DNA of 64,000 bases, taken from contig BQJU01000012.1 in assembly GCA_021604865.1 (NCBI GenBank), positions 62,001 to 126,000 on the forward strand. Reading direction: 5' to 3'. The notes beneath the pieces are model-generated. The model was not told the DNA's origin. It was given only the letters and a program-made list of their open reading frames with translations, and made no database searches. Positions 26,141-35,162 of this stretch are shown one piece after another. Each line of letters begins with the position of its first letter. Within the stretch, counting starts at the first letter, position 1. A program made the translations under genes and the position numbers. This DNA is from Saprospiraceae bacterium (GTDB lineage Bacteria; Bacteroidota; Bacteroidia; Chitinophagales; Saprospiraceae).

Positions 26141-27589
26141 CTAATTTAATTCATGTACTGCAATCAAGTTACTTTTTCTTTTCTGCAGCTTTTTCTCCAA
26201 ACCTGTTGGATAGGGAGCCTGGACATCCTGAAATAAGCTTTGTTGCTGAAGACAATAGTCTCGAATAGCCGTCAAATCAGGGCTTTGATAGATTAATTTG
26301 CCATTTCTAAAAATCGGAACGAGTAAATCTTTGCTTTTTTTCTCTTCAAAGTTAAAAACTTTCGTTGTTTGTAGATCAGAGAAAGTATGTTCCGTTGTCC
26401 CATTGACTGTATTGTAGATCATATCACCTATTGGAGTATCCATCGAATCAAAATATCGCCGAATTTGTAAAACTCCAGGATTGGAGACTTTAATGGCTTG
26501 TTCAGATAACTTTATTTTGTAATCCCAATTGCCAGCCAGGTTGCGCAAAGCTGCTAATTTATAAACACCGCCCAAAGCGGGTTGGTCATACCCAGTCACT
26601 AAACGGGTACCAACGCCCCAGATATTAATTTTGGCACCTTGTTTTTTTAATTTTGCAATCTTGTATTCATCCAGGTTATTACTGGCTACAATGGCAGCAT
26701 TGGGGAAGCCCGCCTGATCCAATAACTCCCGAGCAGCAATACTTAAGGTTGCCAAATCACCGCTATCCAGGCGTATGCCCAACATTTCATGGCCTCTTTT
26801 CCGTAGCTCATGGCCTACAATTATAGCATTTTTGACGCCTTCAATGGTGTCATAGGTGTCTACCAGAAAAACACAATTATTGGGCAATTGCCGGGCATAA
26901 GTCCGAAATGCAGTGAGCTCATCTTCAAAACACATTACCCAGCTGTGAGCATGAGTACCTTTTACAGGAATACCCAGAATGCGACCCGCCATCGCATTAC
27001 TTGTCGCATGGCATCCGCCAATGTATGCAGATCGGGAGGCAGTCATGCCACCATCTATTCCCTGGGCTCGTCGCAATCCAAAGTCAAGCACCTCATCTCC
27101 TTCAGCTGCTTGAACTATACGGGCAGATTTGGTCGCAATCAGGGTGGAAAAGTTAATCAGATTGAGGAGGGCAGTTTCTATTAGCTGTGCCTGGAGTAAT
27201 GGCCCCTGAACCCGAACCAATGGTTGATGTGGAAAAACCACCGTGCCTTCCGGAACAGCATCAATATTGCAGCTGAAATCCATGCGTTGTAGGTAGTTCA
27301 GAAAACTTTCATCAAAGAGTGGCCGATTATCGGCACCTCGTAAACCACCAAGGTATTGAATATCCTGAGTGCTGAAGCGGAATGCCTGAAGGTATTCTAC
27401 CGCCAATGCCAACCCAGCGGAAATGGCATAAGGATGTTTAAACGGAGTACTTCGGAAGAAGTGATGAAAAACAGCCTCCCGGTTGTATAAGCCACTTTGC
27501 CAATATGCATAGGCCATAGTGAGCTGATACAGGTCGGTAAACAGCCCTAAAGATTGGGGCACCAGGTGGCGCAAATGTGAAGCATTCAT
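26141..27589 (-). CDS. pncB: Nicotinate phosphoribosyltransferase
   Basis: A 482-residue NAPRTase. It opens with [17 protein letters not shown], and the core shows [20 protein letters not shown], the GTHAHSWVM histidine region, [14 protein letters not shown] and [16 protein letters not shown], all hallmarks of the family. It makes nicotinate mononucleotide from nicotinate and PRPP, the entry step of NAD salvage. It heads a minus-strand set with nrtR and the WG lipoprotein. A TAgtTTTG -7-like element lies at 27606-27613 on the minus strand. Confidence 0.96.
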   Translation of the reverse strand: MNASHLRHLVPQSLGLFTDLYQLTMAYAYWQSGLYNREAVFHHFFRSTPFKHPYAISAGLALAVEYLQAFRFSTQDIQYLGGLRGADNRPLFDESFLNYLQRMDFSCNIDAVPEGTVVFPHQPLVRVQGPLLQAQLIETALLNLINFSTLIATKSARIVQAAEGDEVLDFGLRRAQGIDGGMTASRSAYIGGCHATSNAMAGRILGIPVKGTHAHSWVMCFEDELTAFRTYARQLPNNCVFLVDTYDTIEGVKNAIIVGHELRKRGHEMLGIRLDSGDLATLSIAARELLDQAGFPNAAIVASNNLDEYKIAKLKKQGAKINIWGVGTRLVTGYDQPALGGVYKLAALRNLAGNWDYKIKLSEQAIKVSNPGVLQIRRYFDSMDTPIGDMIYNTVNGTTEHTFSDLQTTKVFNFEEKKSKDLLVPIFRNGKLIYQSPDLTAIRDYCLQQQSLFQDVQAPYPTGLEKKLQKRKSNLIAVHELN

Positions 27590-27605
27590 TTACTTAGCTT
27601 TAATT

Positions 27606-27613
27606 CAAAACTA
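27606..27613 (-). promoter_or_regulatory. Candidate -7 element of the pncB promoter, in a 344-base gap
   Basis: CAAAACTA on the plus strand reads TAGTTTTG on the minus strand, matching TAnnTTTG, about 17 bases from the pncB start. A good -33 TTTG at the right distance is not seen. The 27590-27933 gap also holds a palindrome TTCATTGG/CCAATGAA (27686-27708) and a half copy of the dispersed palindrome (CTCCAAACATGATCTA, 27892-27907). No gene is visible in it. Confidence 0.3.
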
Positions 27614-27933
27614 AGGTATGGGCTTTTTATAGACTCTCCAAATAATTACCGTTAAATCTGATAAAGTTTTTACTGACATTGCCAATTCATTGGTAGAGCG
27701 CCAATGAACGGGTTGCAATATTCACCGGGAAGGCACCGTTTGCCAAAAGGCGAAAACGTGTGATACAACTTTATGGGTAGTGAAGTGGTCTTTTAGGAGG
27801 GGGAATGGTCGACTATTCAGCTTTCGCAGAGCTTTGGCGAAGCAAGGAATGTTGTATTCATCGGCTTTTCATTTTTCACATTTGTGATACCTCCAAACAT
27901 GATCTAACCCTGCTTGACTCGAAAAAATCTTTT

Positions 27934-28524
27934 ATGCATAAATATACTTTTGTTTTTTTTCTTTTATCAATAGTTCAATTTGTCCAAGCCAATGATACCT
28001 TGCCCCTGCCCGAATTGGAGCAGTTTCAATTGCAACCTGCAGCGAATGGCTGGCAAGAATTGATTTCCTATGAAGGGAAATTCCGATTGTTGGTGCCAGG
28101 CACGGTGCAATTAAAAACGGACAGTATTACCACTGAAATTGGCAATCTGGCGTATCACACCTTTGTATACCAGCCAGAAGAGAAGACCGCGGATAATTTG
28201 TTGTACTTGCTTAGTTATTGTGATTATCCAATCAATACGGTTCATTCAGATTCAACGGAGTTGGTTTCGGAATTTTTTGATGCTACCGTCGAAACTGCAG
28301 TTACCAGTGTTCATGGTGTATTGCTTTACAACGATGAGTTGTTTTTAAAAAAATACCCCGGACGGATTTGGCGGATCGATTATCTGGATGGTAAAGCAGT
28401 TATTAAAAATCGGGCTTTTTTGGTCAATAGCCGATTTTATTCCCTCCGGACCATTTCTTTGAAAGAAAAAAACCTGAATCCTTCCAGTGATCAATTTTTT
28501 GAATCCTTCCACATATTAGATTGA
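27934..28524 (+). CDS. Unrecognised exported protein
   Basis: A 196-residue protein from the ATG at 27934, chosen because it starts a signal peptide (MHKYTFVFFLLSIVQFVQAN); the upstream extension of the frame is not signal-like. The mature part is beta-rich with an acidic N-terminal segment (LPLPELEQFQLQP), a GKFRLLVPGTV motif near residue 60 and an IDYLDGKAVIKNRAFLVN stretch near 150-170. I do not recognise the family. It lies 86 bases upstream of coaD on the same strand, so the two may share a transcript. Confidence 0.7.
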   Translation: MHKYTFVFFLLSIVQFVQANDTLPLPELEQFQLQPAANGWQELISYEGKFRLLVPGTVQLKTDSITTEIGNLAYHTFVYQPEEKTADNLLYLLSYCDYPINTVHSDSTELVSEFFDATVETAVTSVHGVLLYNDELFLKKYPGRIWRIDYLDGKAVIKNRAFLVNSRFYSLRTISLKEKNLNPSSDQFFESFHILD

Positions 28525-28610
28525 TTTTTATCAAAGAACCAATTTTCTTTGGAAGAAGGGAAAAAAAATCCGTAACTATGGGCTTAATCAACCAAACAAG
28601 ACCATATTAA

Positions 28611-29069
28611 ATGACTAAAATTGCCGTTTTTCCCGGTTCATTTGATCCTATCACTGTTGGTCATGTAGACCTTGTGTCCCGGGCGCTGCCGCTTTTTGAT
28701 AAAATCATTGTGGCCATCGGGACCAATACCCAGAAAAAGTACCTGTTTGATCTCGATCAGCGCATCAGCTGGCTGGAGGCTGTATTTGCCAACGAACCCA
28801 GAGTTGAGGTCGATCAATTTGAAAATCTGACTGCGCATTATTGCCGAAAGATTGGGGCCGATTATTTGCTTAGAGGTTTACGCAACGCTTCCGACTTTGA
28901 TTATGAAAAAACCATTTCACAATTGAATAATATTATTGGCGAAGGTTTGGAAACCATTTTTTTGATCAGCCAGCCTGCCTATTCTCATATCAGTTCGACT
29001 ATCGTGAGGGAAATTATCAAGGGCGGGGGAGATGCAAGTCCCTTTTTGCCTAAGGAAGTTGTGATATAA
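28611..29069 (+). CDS. coaD: Phosphopantetheine adenylyltransferase
   Basis: A 152-residue CoaD. The nucleotidyltransferase motif PGSFDPITVGH is at 8-18, followed by ADYLLRGLRNASDFDYE, the substrate-binding segment, and a late SSTIVREI motif. It joins ATP and 4'-phosphopantetheine to give dephospho-CoA, the penultimate CoA step. The length is typical. It is followed after 87 bases by pruA, which has its own promoter candidate. Confidence 0.97.
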   Translation: MTKIAVFPGSFDPITVGHVDLVSRALPLFDKIIVAIGTNTQKKYLFDLDQRISWLEAVFANEPRVEVDQFENLTAHYCRKIGADYLLRGLRNASDFDYEKTISQLNNIIGEGLETIFLISQPAYSHISSTIVREIIKGGGDASPFLPKEVVI

Positions 29070-29090
29070 TGAACGAAAAGACCGCTGGGA

Positions 29091-29122
29091 TTTGATTGTT
29101 CTGATCGCAAGTCTTAGCTTTG
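29091..29122 (+). promoter_or_regulatory. Candidate Bacteroidota promoter for pruA
   Basis: TTTG at 29091-29094, a 20-base spacer and TAgcTTTG at 29115-29122 match the -33/-7 consensus closely. The pruA ATG follows 34 bases after the -7 element. Confidence 0.6.
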
Positions 29123-29156
29123 CATCCATTTTCTAACCAATAAGGAAATCATTGCC

Positions 29157-30788
29157 ATGGCAAATGCGATTTTTGATGTACCAAAAGCTATAAACGAGCC
29201 TGTATTGTCTTATGCGCCGGGATCACCGGAAAAGCAAGCAGTAAAGGATACGATTACCCACCTGAAATCACTGGAACTGGATGTTCCAATGTATATCAAT
29301 GGGCAGAAAGTCACGACCGAAGATAAAGTCAGGATTTTTCCACCCCATGAGATTAAACATACCCTAGGGTATTTTAATAAAGGAGAGGCGGCTCATGTGC
29401 ATCAGGCTATTGATGCGGCTCTTGCTGCCAAATCAGCCTGGGAAGATATGCCTTGGCAGGAAAGAGCTGCCATATTTCTCAAAGCTGCTGACCTGCTGGC
29501 CGGGCCTTATCGGGCAAAGATGAATGCGGCTACCATGCTGTGCCAATCCAAAAATGTCTATCAGGCAGAAATTGACTGTGTTGCGGAACTTTGTGACTTC
29601 TTTCGCTTCAACGTCGAATTCATGACCCAGATTTACATGGAACAACCCGAAAGTCCTGCTGGAATCTGGAACCGTTTGGAGCATCGGCCGTTAGAAGGGT
29701 TTATTTTTGCCTTAACACCCTTTAATTTTACCTCCATTGCAGGCAACCTTCCAGGTGCTCCTGCTCTGATGGGGAATACCGTAATTTGGAAACCTGCTGA
29801 AACGCAAATTTATTCTGCAGTTGTTATTATGGAGATATTTGAAGCTGCAGGACTGCCCCCAGGCGTGATCAACCTGATCTATGTAGATGGGCCGATGGCA
29901 GGGGATATCATTTTCAGCCACCCTGAATTTGCAGGATTGCACTTTACCGGCAGTACCAAAGTTTTCCAACACCTTTGGCAAACGATTGGCAAAAATATCA
30001 GTCATTACAATAGCTACCCTCGCATTGTAGGCGAGACTGGTGGCAAAGATTTCGTGATGGTTCATGCCTCTGCTGAAGCCAAAGAAGTAGCAACAGCCTT
30101 AGCACGCGGAGCCTTTGAATTTCAAGGTCAAAAATGTTCTGCTGCCTCGCGTGCCTATATTCCGCAAAGCTTATGGGGGAATGTTAAAGAATATCTACTA
30201 GCAGATATAGCGTCTTTTAAAATGGGAAGTCCAGAGGATTTTACTAATTTTGCCAACGCTGTCATCGACGAAAGAGCCTTTGACAAAATTTCCGGATACA
30301 TTGCGCAAGCCAAAAAGGATGCAAATGTAGAAGTGATTGCAGGAGGTGGGTATAACAAATCGGAGGGGTATTTTATTGAACCTACCGTTTTGCTCGCTGA
30401 AGATCCGCAATATCGGACCATGTGTGAAGAGATTTTTGGCCCCGTACTGACCATTCACGTTTATGAAGATGATCAATACGAGGAAATGCTGGAAATACTG
30501 GATAAAACATCACCTTATGCTTTGACGGGTGCTATTTTTTCCAGAGACCGGCAAGCTGTTGTGGTGGCAACCAATAAATTGCGCCACGCTGCGGGGAATT
30601 TCTATATCAATGACAAACCTACAGGTGCTGTCGTCGGACAACAGCCTTTTGGCGGTGCCCGCGCTTCGGGGACCAACGACAAGGCGGGTTCTATCCTGAA
30701 TCTTTTCCGGTGGGTATCTCCGCGTACTATTAAAGAGACTTTTGTGCCACCAACGGATTATCGCTATCCGTTTATGGCTGAAGAATAG
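29157..30788 (+). CDS. pruA: L-glutamate gamma-semialdehyde (delta-1-pyrroline-5-carboxylate) dehydrogenase
   Basis: A 543-residue aldehyde dehydrogenase of the P5CDH branch, as shown by the N-terminal extension, the substrate/NAD segment TPFNFTSIAGNLPGAPALMGN, catalytic Glu293 in GETGGKDFV and nucleophile Cys327 in GQKCSAASR. It oxidises glutamate semialdehyde to glutamate with NAD, the second step of proline breakdown. No proline dehydrogenase gene is adjacent, so putA/proDH must be elsewhere. It ends at a good rho-independent terminator. Confidence 0.96.
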   Translation: MANAIFDVPKAINEPVLSYAPGSPEKQAVKDTITHLKSLELDVPMYINGQKVTTEDKVRIFPPHEIKHTLGYFNKGEAAHVHQAIDAALAAKSAWEDMPWQERAAIFLKAADLLAGPYRAKMNAATMLCQSKNVYQAEIDCVAELCDFFRFNVEFMTQIYMEQPESPAGIWNRLEHRPLEGFIFALTPFNFTSIAGNLPGAPALMGNTVIWKPAETQIYSAVVIMEIFEAAGLPPGVINLIYVDGPMAGDIIFSHPEFAGLHFTGSTKVFQHLWQTIGKNISHYNSYPRIVGETGGKDFVMVHASAEAKEVATALARGAFEFQGQKCSAASRAYIPQSLWGNVKEYLLADIASFKMGSPEDFTNFANAVIDERAFDKISGYIAQAKKDANVEVIAGGGYNKSEGYFIEPTVLLAEDPQYRTMCEEIFGPVLTIHVYEDDQYEEMLEILDKTSPYALTGAIFSRDRQAVVVATNKLRHAAGNFYINDKPTGAVVGQQPFGGARASGTNDKAGSILNLFRWVSPRTIKETFVPPTDYRYPFMAEE

Positions 30789-30832
30789 TCTTGCTTTGGC
30801 GAGACAATCTTGCTAATAACAAATTGAAATTG

Positions 30833-30864
30833 GGTATCTCCTGTCTCAGGAGGTGCCTTTTTTT
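30833..30864 (+). terminator. Rho-independent terminator after pruA
   Basis: GGTATCTCCTG (30833-30843), a 3-base loop and CAGGAGGTGCC (30847-30857) pair fully in RNA with two G-U pairs, followed directly by seven T residues. Confidence 0.85.
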
Positions 30865-30884
30865 AATTTGCGAATCTGGGTAAT

Positions 30885-32012
30885 ATGGACCTGTTTAAAA
30901 AAATGGCAACGGCCCTTTCTTCACTTATGATTGCCCTGCTTTTTGGGGAAATCTTTCTGCGACTGATTGCACCATTGCCATCCGCTAATCACCATCAATT
31001 ATTTTGTGAGTTTGACGATACCCTGGGGTGGAAGAAAATACCTGATTTCACTGGAACACACCGGACGGAGGAATATGAGGTACAAGAATATTTTAACAGC
31101 AAGGGATTGCGGGGCCCGGAATTTACCTATCAAAAACCTACAGACCATAAAAGGGTATTAGTATTGGGGGATTCCTATGTTGAAGGCTATATGGTTTCCT
31201 ATGAGGAGACCTTTTTGCAGGTTTGTGAAGCCAAATTACAAACGCGTTGCGCCCCGGAAAAATACCAGGTCATCAATGCTGGAACAGGTGGGTATGCCAC
31301 CGACCAGGAATTGCTCTTTTATCAACAAGAAGGCGTCAAATATCACCCGGATATCACCGTGTTGATGGTTTGTATCAACGATATCTGGTTTAACAATCAA
31401 CCAAAATACTGGCGCGGTCAAAAGCCACTTTTTAGGGTAGAGGCAGATAGTATCAGGCTAACCAATGTTCCGCTTCTGGCACCTGAAGATTTGGGAGGAA
31501 TCGCCCGCCTGAAACGCTGGTCACTGGAAAATATCCAACTGGCCCGCCGTTTGAAAATTCTTAAAGACAAAATCGAAACGGCTACAACAGGAGTTAAAGT
31601 GCCTGAAGATTTGAAGGCCTATCAGCGAACTTATGATGCTGATTTAGCTGCCGCCTGGACTATTACGGAACATTTGCTAAAGGCCTTGAAACTTCAGGCG
31701 GATAATATCGATAGCCGTTTTATCATTGGATTCATTCCTGAAAAGGAAGCCATTTATCCCGCAACCTGGGACGCATTTAAAACCCAATACGAGATAACAG
31801 ATCAGGATTACGATCCCCTACGCCTGCAAAAAAAACTGGAGAAGATATGCAAGGAAATGGAAATACCATTCTTTGATCCGACTCCAGCCCTGACATTGAC
31901 TTCAACTGCAAATCCTCAAGAAGATTTGTATTATGAATTTGATAGCCATTGGAATGCAAAAGGCATGCAGGTAGTAGGAGAGGCACTGACTGAATTTTTG
32001 GGATGTATGTAG
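30885..32012 (+). CDS. Membrane-anchored SGNH/GDSL hydrolase-like protein
   Basis: A 375-residue protein with an N-terminal hydrophobic segment (~8-27) that may be an uncleaved anchor. The SGNH blocks are visible: LVLGDSYVEGY near 95 (block I Ser), INAGTGGYATDQE (block II Gly), VCINDIWF (block III Asn) and DSHWNAKGM near 353 (block V Asp/His). This type acts as esterase or acyltransferase on cell-surface glycans or lipids. It begins 20 bases after the pruA terminator and appears to be a single gene, converging on the DoxX-like gene. Substrate unknown. Confidence 0.8.
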   Translation: MDLFKKMATALSSLMIALLFGEIFLRLIAPLPSANHHQLFCEFDDTLGWKKIPDFTGTHRTEEYEVQEYFNSKGLRGPEFTYQKPTDHKRVLVLGDSYVEGYMVSYEETFLQVCEAKLQTRCAPEKYQVINAGTGGYATDQELLFYQQEGVKYHPDITVLMVCINDIWFNNQPKYWRGQKPLFRVEADSIRLTNVPLLAPEDLGGIARLKRWSLENIQLARRLKILKDKIETATTGVKVPEDLKAYQRTYDADLAAAWTITEHLLKALKLQADNIDSRFIIGFIPEKEAIYPATWDAFKTQYEITDQDYDPLRLQKKLEKICKEMEIPFFDPTPALTLTSTANPQEDLYYEFDSHWNAKGMQVVGEALTEFLGCM

Positions 32013-32028
32013 CATCAACTTAATGAAA

Positions 32029-32415
32029 TTACTGCTGGACTACATCCGTCAGTTTTGCCAATACAAATGCACTGATGGCCATAACGATGTCTCTCACCGC
32101 CACATCCAGGTATTGACCACTAAATACCAAACTTAAGGCGATAACAATCAACCAGGCTGAAACCACATAGGCACCAATTTTTGTTTTGACAAAAACCAAT
32201 ATTCCAGCTACAATTTCAATCACGCCAACCACCATCATAAAAGCTCCTGCACTGATCGGCAACATTTCTGCAACAGCAGGGTGTATATAACTCTCCCATT
32301 GGGTAAGTAGGTTTAGAAACTTATCTGCACCGGCTGCAATAGGCACTAAAGCAAAGGTGTATTTTAAAATGAGCCAGAGATTTTGAACCTCTAATTGTGG
32401 TGTTTTCGTTGTCAT
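32029..32415 (-). CDS. DoxX-like small membrane protein
   Basis: About 128 residues with four predicted membrane helices (roughly 15-35, 55-80, 85-103 and 108-125). The pattern (LVPIAAGADKF near the first helix, MMVVGVIEIVAGI in the second) fits the DoxX/DoxD-like family, whose members are linked to redox or stress functions without a clear reaction. Start chosen at 32415 (MTTKTPQL); an ATG two codons upstream is possible. It is divergent from the ECF sigma gene, and the shared 195-base region contains striking inverted repeats, so both may be controlled together. Confidence 0.7.
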   Translation of the reverse strand: MTTKTPQLEVQNLWLILKYTFALVPIAAGADKFLNLLTQWESYIHPAVAEMLPISAGAFMMVVGVIEIVAGILVFVKTKIGAYVVSAWLIVIALSLVFSGQYLDVAVRDIVMAISAFVLAKLTDVVQQ

Positions 32416-32431
32416 GATCATTAAATTTTGT

Positions 32432-32590
32432 TTCTTTGAAAATCACTGAATTTGTCAAAGAAGGTTAACTTGAAATTTTGCTCATTAGATGAGGGTTGAC
32501 AACTTTTGTTACAAAAAATGTAACTTTTTTCTCGTTTTTACATCAAATACAAAAACGTTCTTTGACAAATCACAAGATTTGTCAAAGAAC
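32432..32590. promoter_or_regulatory. Divergent control region with repeated TTCTTTGACAAAT palindromes
   Basis: GTTCTTTGACAAATC (32557-32571) and GATTTGTCAAAGAAC (32576-32590) are perfect 15-base arms with a 4-base spacer, ending 20 bases before the ECF sigma ATG. A second, slightly damaged copy of the same palindrome lies at 32432-32462 near the DoxX start. Between them is GTTAC/GTAAC (32508-32524). The paired sites flanking a divergent promoter suggest an operator for a dimeric regulator, although a strong mRNA hairpin is also possible. Confidence 0.55.
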
Positions 32591-32610
32591 CTAACAAAAA
32601 GGATAGGGAA

Positions 32611-33273
32611 ATGGAGATCTTACATAGGCAGACCTTGCAACTAGATGATAAAGAAATCGTAAGTCGCATTCTTGAAGGGGAAAAAGAATTGTATGAAATT
32701 CTATTGAGGAGATACAATCAGACCTTATTTAGAGCGATCAGAAGTTACATCAATGAGCAGGTTGATGTTGAAGATGCCATGCAAAACACCTATCTGCGGG
32801 CTTATGAAAAACTAAATCAATATCGGGGAGAATCGGCCTTCCATACCTGGCTAATAAGAATTGGCATTAATGAAGCCCTTAAACACCTTCGAAGTCGGAA
32901 AAAACGACAAAATCTATTTTCCGTTAATGATGAAGACCATACGAGTAACATCATTCAATTGTCAGATCAAAAAATGATGAATCCTGAAATGAAAGTCATT
33001 CAAGGTGAAACCAGGCGATTAATAGAAAAAGCTATTGATCAGTTGCCCGAAAAATACCGGACAGTCTATATGTTGCGCGAGGTAGAAGGCATCCCTAATA
33101 GTGAAATTGCTGATTGTCTCGATATTTCTGAAAGTAATGTCAAAGTAAGGTTGCATCGTGCAAAAACCTTGTTAAAGGAAACACTATACAACCTTTCTTT
33201 GACAACAGAAGTATTTGAGTTTGGCAATACCCATTGTGACCTCCTGGTCGCTCGGGTTATGCAGCTGATTTAA
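32611..33273 (+). CDS. ECF-type RNA polymerase sigma factor
   Basis: A 220-residue sigma factor. Region 2 spans ~20-95 (DVEDAMQNTYLRAYEKL, FHTWLIRIGINEALKHLRS) and region 4 ~145-195 (LPEKYRTVYMLREVEGIPNSEIADCLDISESNVKVRLHRAK). It has a somewhat longer tail (~195-220) than minimal ECFs. Such factors direct RNA polymerase to stress or envelope genes. No anti-sigma gene is adjacent; the next gene is convergent and only six bases away. Control may instead run through the large inverted repeat immediately upstream. Confidence 0.93.
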   Translation: MEILHRQTLQLDDKEIVSRILEGEKELYEILLRRYNQTLFRAIRSYINEQVDVEDAMQNTYLRAYEKLNQYRGESAFHTWLIRIGINEALKHLRSRKKRQNLFSVNDEDHTSNIIQLSDQKMMNPEMKVIQGETRRLIEKAIDQLPEKYRTVYMLREVEGIPNSEIADCLDISESNVKVRLHRAKTLLKETLYNLSLTTEVFEFGNTHCDLLVARVMQLI

Positions 33274-33279
33274 TCGGAG

Positions 33280-34647
33280 CTAATTCTTCCACGGAAGGTC
33301 ATTTACCCTGTTTCCGACAATAGTCCCCAATGCTGTACCGGCATCTGAATCAATTTGAAAGTGAACACCGAGTGGAACACGGCTATAGGCATTTTCAAGG
33401 GCCATTTCATGAAAGCTGGTAAACGTTCTGGGTGCCCCTCTAAATTCTGTTCGGTCTTCGTGGCTTCTATCCACAAAGGTATAAGACGCTCCAAAAATTC
33501 CGGTTAACACCTCTGCCGCTGCCGCCGAGAAGGTAGCGTGGCCTGAAGGATAAGTAGGGAAATTGGGGGTATAATAACCGCCAGAACCATCCGGACACAT
33601 AATGGTATTCCACTCTGAATCACCCATATAGTCTCTGATGTAGTCAATAGGGCGAAGACAATTGTGATTGTATTTTTCTCCCCAACATTTTACACCAGCA
33701 TCACTTAAAGCCATGCCTACTTTGGCATAAGTGAAAACGGCTTTAACCAAATTGAGCTGTTCCAGGTCAACAAGTTGATTCGTAATGCTGATCCATCTAC
33801 CGGAAGGTGAAAAGGTGAGAATTGGGCAATCATCGCTCCAAAATTCTGCTATCCAATAATCTTCCTCTTTTTCTCCCTGTTTAATCTGATTTACCAGAAG
33901 ACGGGTTTCCATAGCTTCTTGATAAATCGCTGATTGTTCACTGGTTGAGAAGGGATGTGGCGGGCCAACTACATCTCCATCCTGGGCAGCAAATGTCCGT
34001 ACCTTTCCCCAGTGTGGCAGCAATGCAGGTAAAAAATCGGGATAGGTAGGTTTCCAAAGATCGATACCGGTAGGGGGCGTATAATCTGGATCGTTATTCT
34101 TGTGGTAACCTTCATGCCCCCAGGTATCATTAGCCGACCAATCGTAGATATCCTGGGCTATTTGTTTGCCAAAGGCATAAGACCTTTGATAGACATCAGG
34201 AGCTACTGAATTGCGCAATTCGAGTTTGATATCATTGGATTGACTCAAAATGTCAAATTGTTGTTCGGCAGGAGCAGTGGGAAAAAATAGCTGAAATGCT
34301 TTCTCATAAGCTGCATGTAACGCAGTTTCCCAGTGAAATTCAAGATCTGAATCTGGGGCTTCCAATTCCAAACCTGGAAAATAACCTGAAAATGAACGAT
34401 ATTCACCGTCAGTGCCATGTACAATCGCCTCATAAGCAATTAGCCCGATATAGCCGCTTGTTCTTGCGGAAACAGGTGGCTTGTAACCAGGTGTGTAACG
34501 TTCAACTTCCAGGAACAGACGGTTCCAACTTAGAGGGACTTTACTGGTAAAATTAGCAGCAGGTTGAGAGTCCTTATAATAATTTTCCTTTTGGCAGGAA
34601 AACATCATTGTGGCAGCAATGCACGATAAAAGTAAAATCTTCTTCAT
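33280..34647 (-). CDS. PAP2 / vanadium-haloperoxidase-like lipoprotein
   Basis: About 455 residues from the ATG at 34647 (MKKILLLSC...MMFSC), 11 bases after the upstream gene's stop; an earlier start at 34662 would overlap that gene. A lipobox precedes the mature part. The vanadate/phosphate pocket motifs are present: LRPIDYIRD, PSGHATFSA (His near 370) and SRVPLGVHFQIDSD, in the order of the PAP2/haloperoxidase superfamily. It could be a phosphatase or a halide oxidase; sequence alone does not separate these. It forms a likely two-gene unit with the small lipoprotein upstream. Confidence 0.82.
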   Translation of the reverse strand: MKKILLLSCIAATMMFSCQKENYYKDSQPAANFTSKVPLSWNRLFLEVERYTPGYKPPVSARTSGYIGLIAYEAIVHGTDGEYRSFSGYFPGLELEAPDSDLEFHWETALHAAYEKAFQLFFPTAPAEQQFDILSQSNDIKLELRNSVAPDVYQRSYAFGKQIAQDIYDWSANDTWGHEGYHKNNDPDYTPPTGIDLWKPTYPDFLPALLPHWGKVRTFAAQDGDVVGPPHPFSTSEQSAIYQEAMETRLLVNQIKQGEKEEDYWIAEFWSDDCPILTFSPSGRWISITNQLVDLEQLNLVKAVFTYAKVGMALSDAGVKCWGEKYNHNCLRPIDYIRDYMGDSEWNTIMCPDGSGGYYTPNFPTYPSGHATFSAAAAEVLTGIFGASYTFVDRSHEDRTEFRGAPRTFTSFHEMALENAYSRVPLGVHFQIDSDAGTALGTIVGNRVNDLPWKN

Positions 34648-34658
34648 ATTCGCAAAAT

Positions 34659-35162
34659 TCAATTGGTTTCACATTGTTGGTTTAGGATACTATCATAAAG
34701 AATGGCGTACCGATTGGCACTTTGTGGATCTTTTTGGTTGACCTGGTTAAATAGGTCCATCCTTTGCTGTTCCAGATCCAGAGACCGCTCATTCATGTTG
34801 TGGATTCTGGTTACCATAGAGGAATCTTCGCTTTCCATCTTGCTCAATTCCATTTTAATGGAATAGTCAAGTTGATCATAGGTTTGAAACATCCGAATCA
34901 GGTCGGCATTTCGCACTGCCAACATATTGTTTTTTTCTTCCAATGGCATATCGGGAGGTAAATGCTGATCAAGCAGATTATTCATATTATCCCATTTGCT
35001 GGAAATACTATCCCTCATGGATTGGTAAGTGCAAAGAATTTCTTTTTGCTTGTGTGCAAGCAATAAAATTTCGTCTTTGGAGGGTACTTCGGGGGATACC
35101 TGACAGCCAGCTGCCAAGAGAAGTGCAAGACAGAGTAGTCCGTTTCTCATTTTAATATTCAT
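34659..35162 (-). CDS. Small unrecognised lipoprotein
   Basis: A 167-residue lipoprotein (lipobox LAAGC, Cys20). The mature part is strongly helical and charged, with Met/Gln/Asp-rich coiled-coil character (~40-150). No known motif is recognised. It lies 11 bases upstream of the PAP2-like lipoprotein on the same strand, so they are probably co-transcribed; a chaperone or anchoring role is only a guess. An in-frame ATG at 35150 is an alternative start. Confidence 0.7.
   Translation of the reverse strand: MNIKMRNGLLCLALLLAAGCQVSPEVPSKDEILLLAHKQKEILCTYQSMRDSISSKWDNMNNLLDQHLPPDMPLEEKNNMLAVRNADLIRMFQTYDQLDYSIKMELSKMESEDSSMVTRIHNMNERSLDLEQQRMDLFNQVNQKDPQSANRYAILYDSILNQQCETN

Noticed and set aside
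29712-30065. 117-codon minus-strand frame within pruA
   Set aside because: Antisense shadow of the conserved dehydrogenase sequence.
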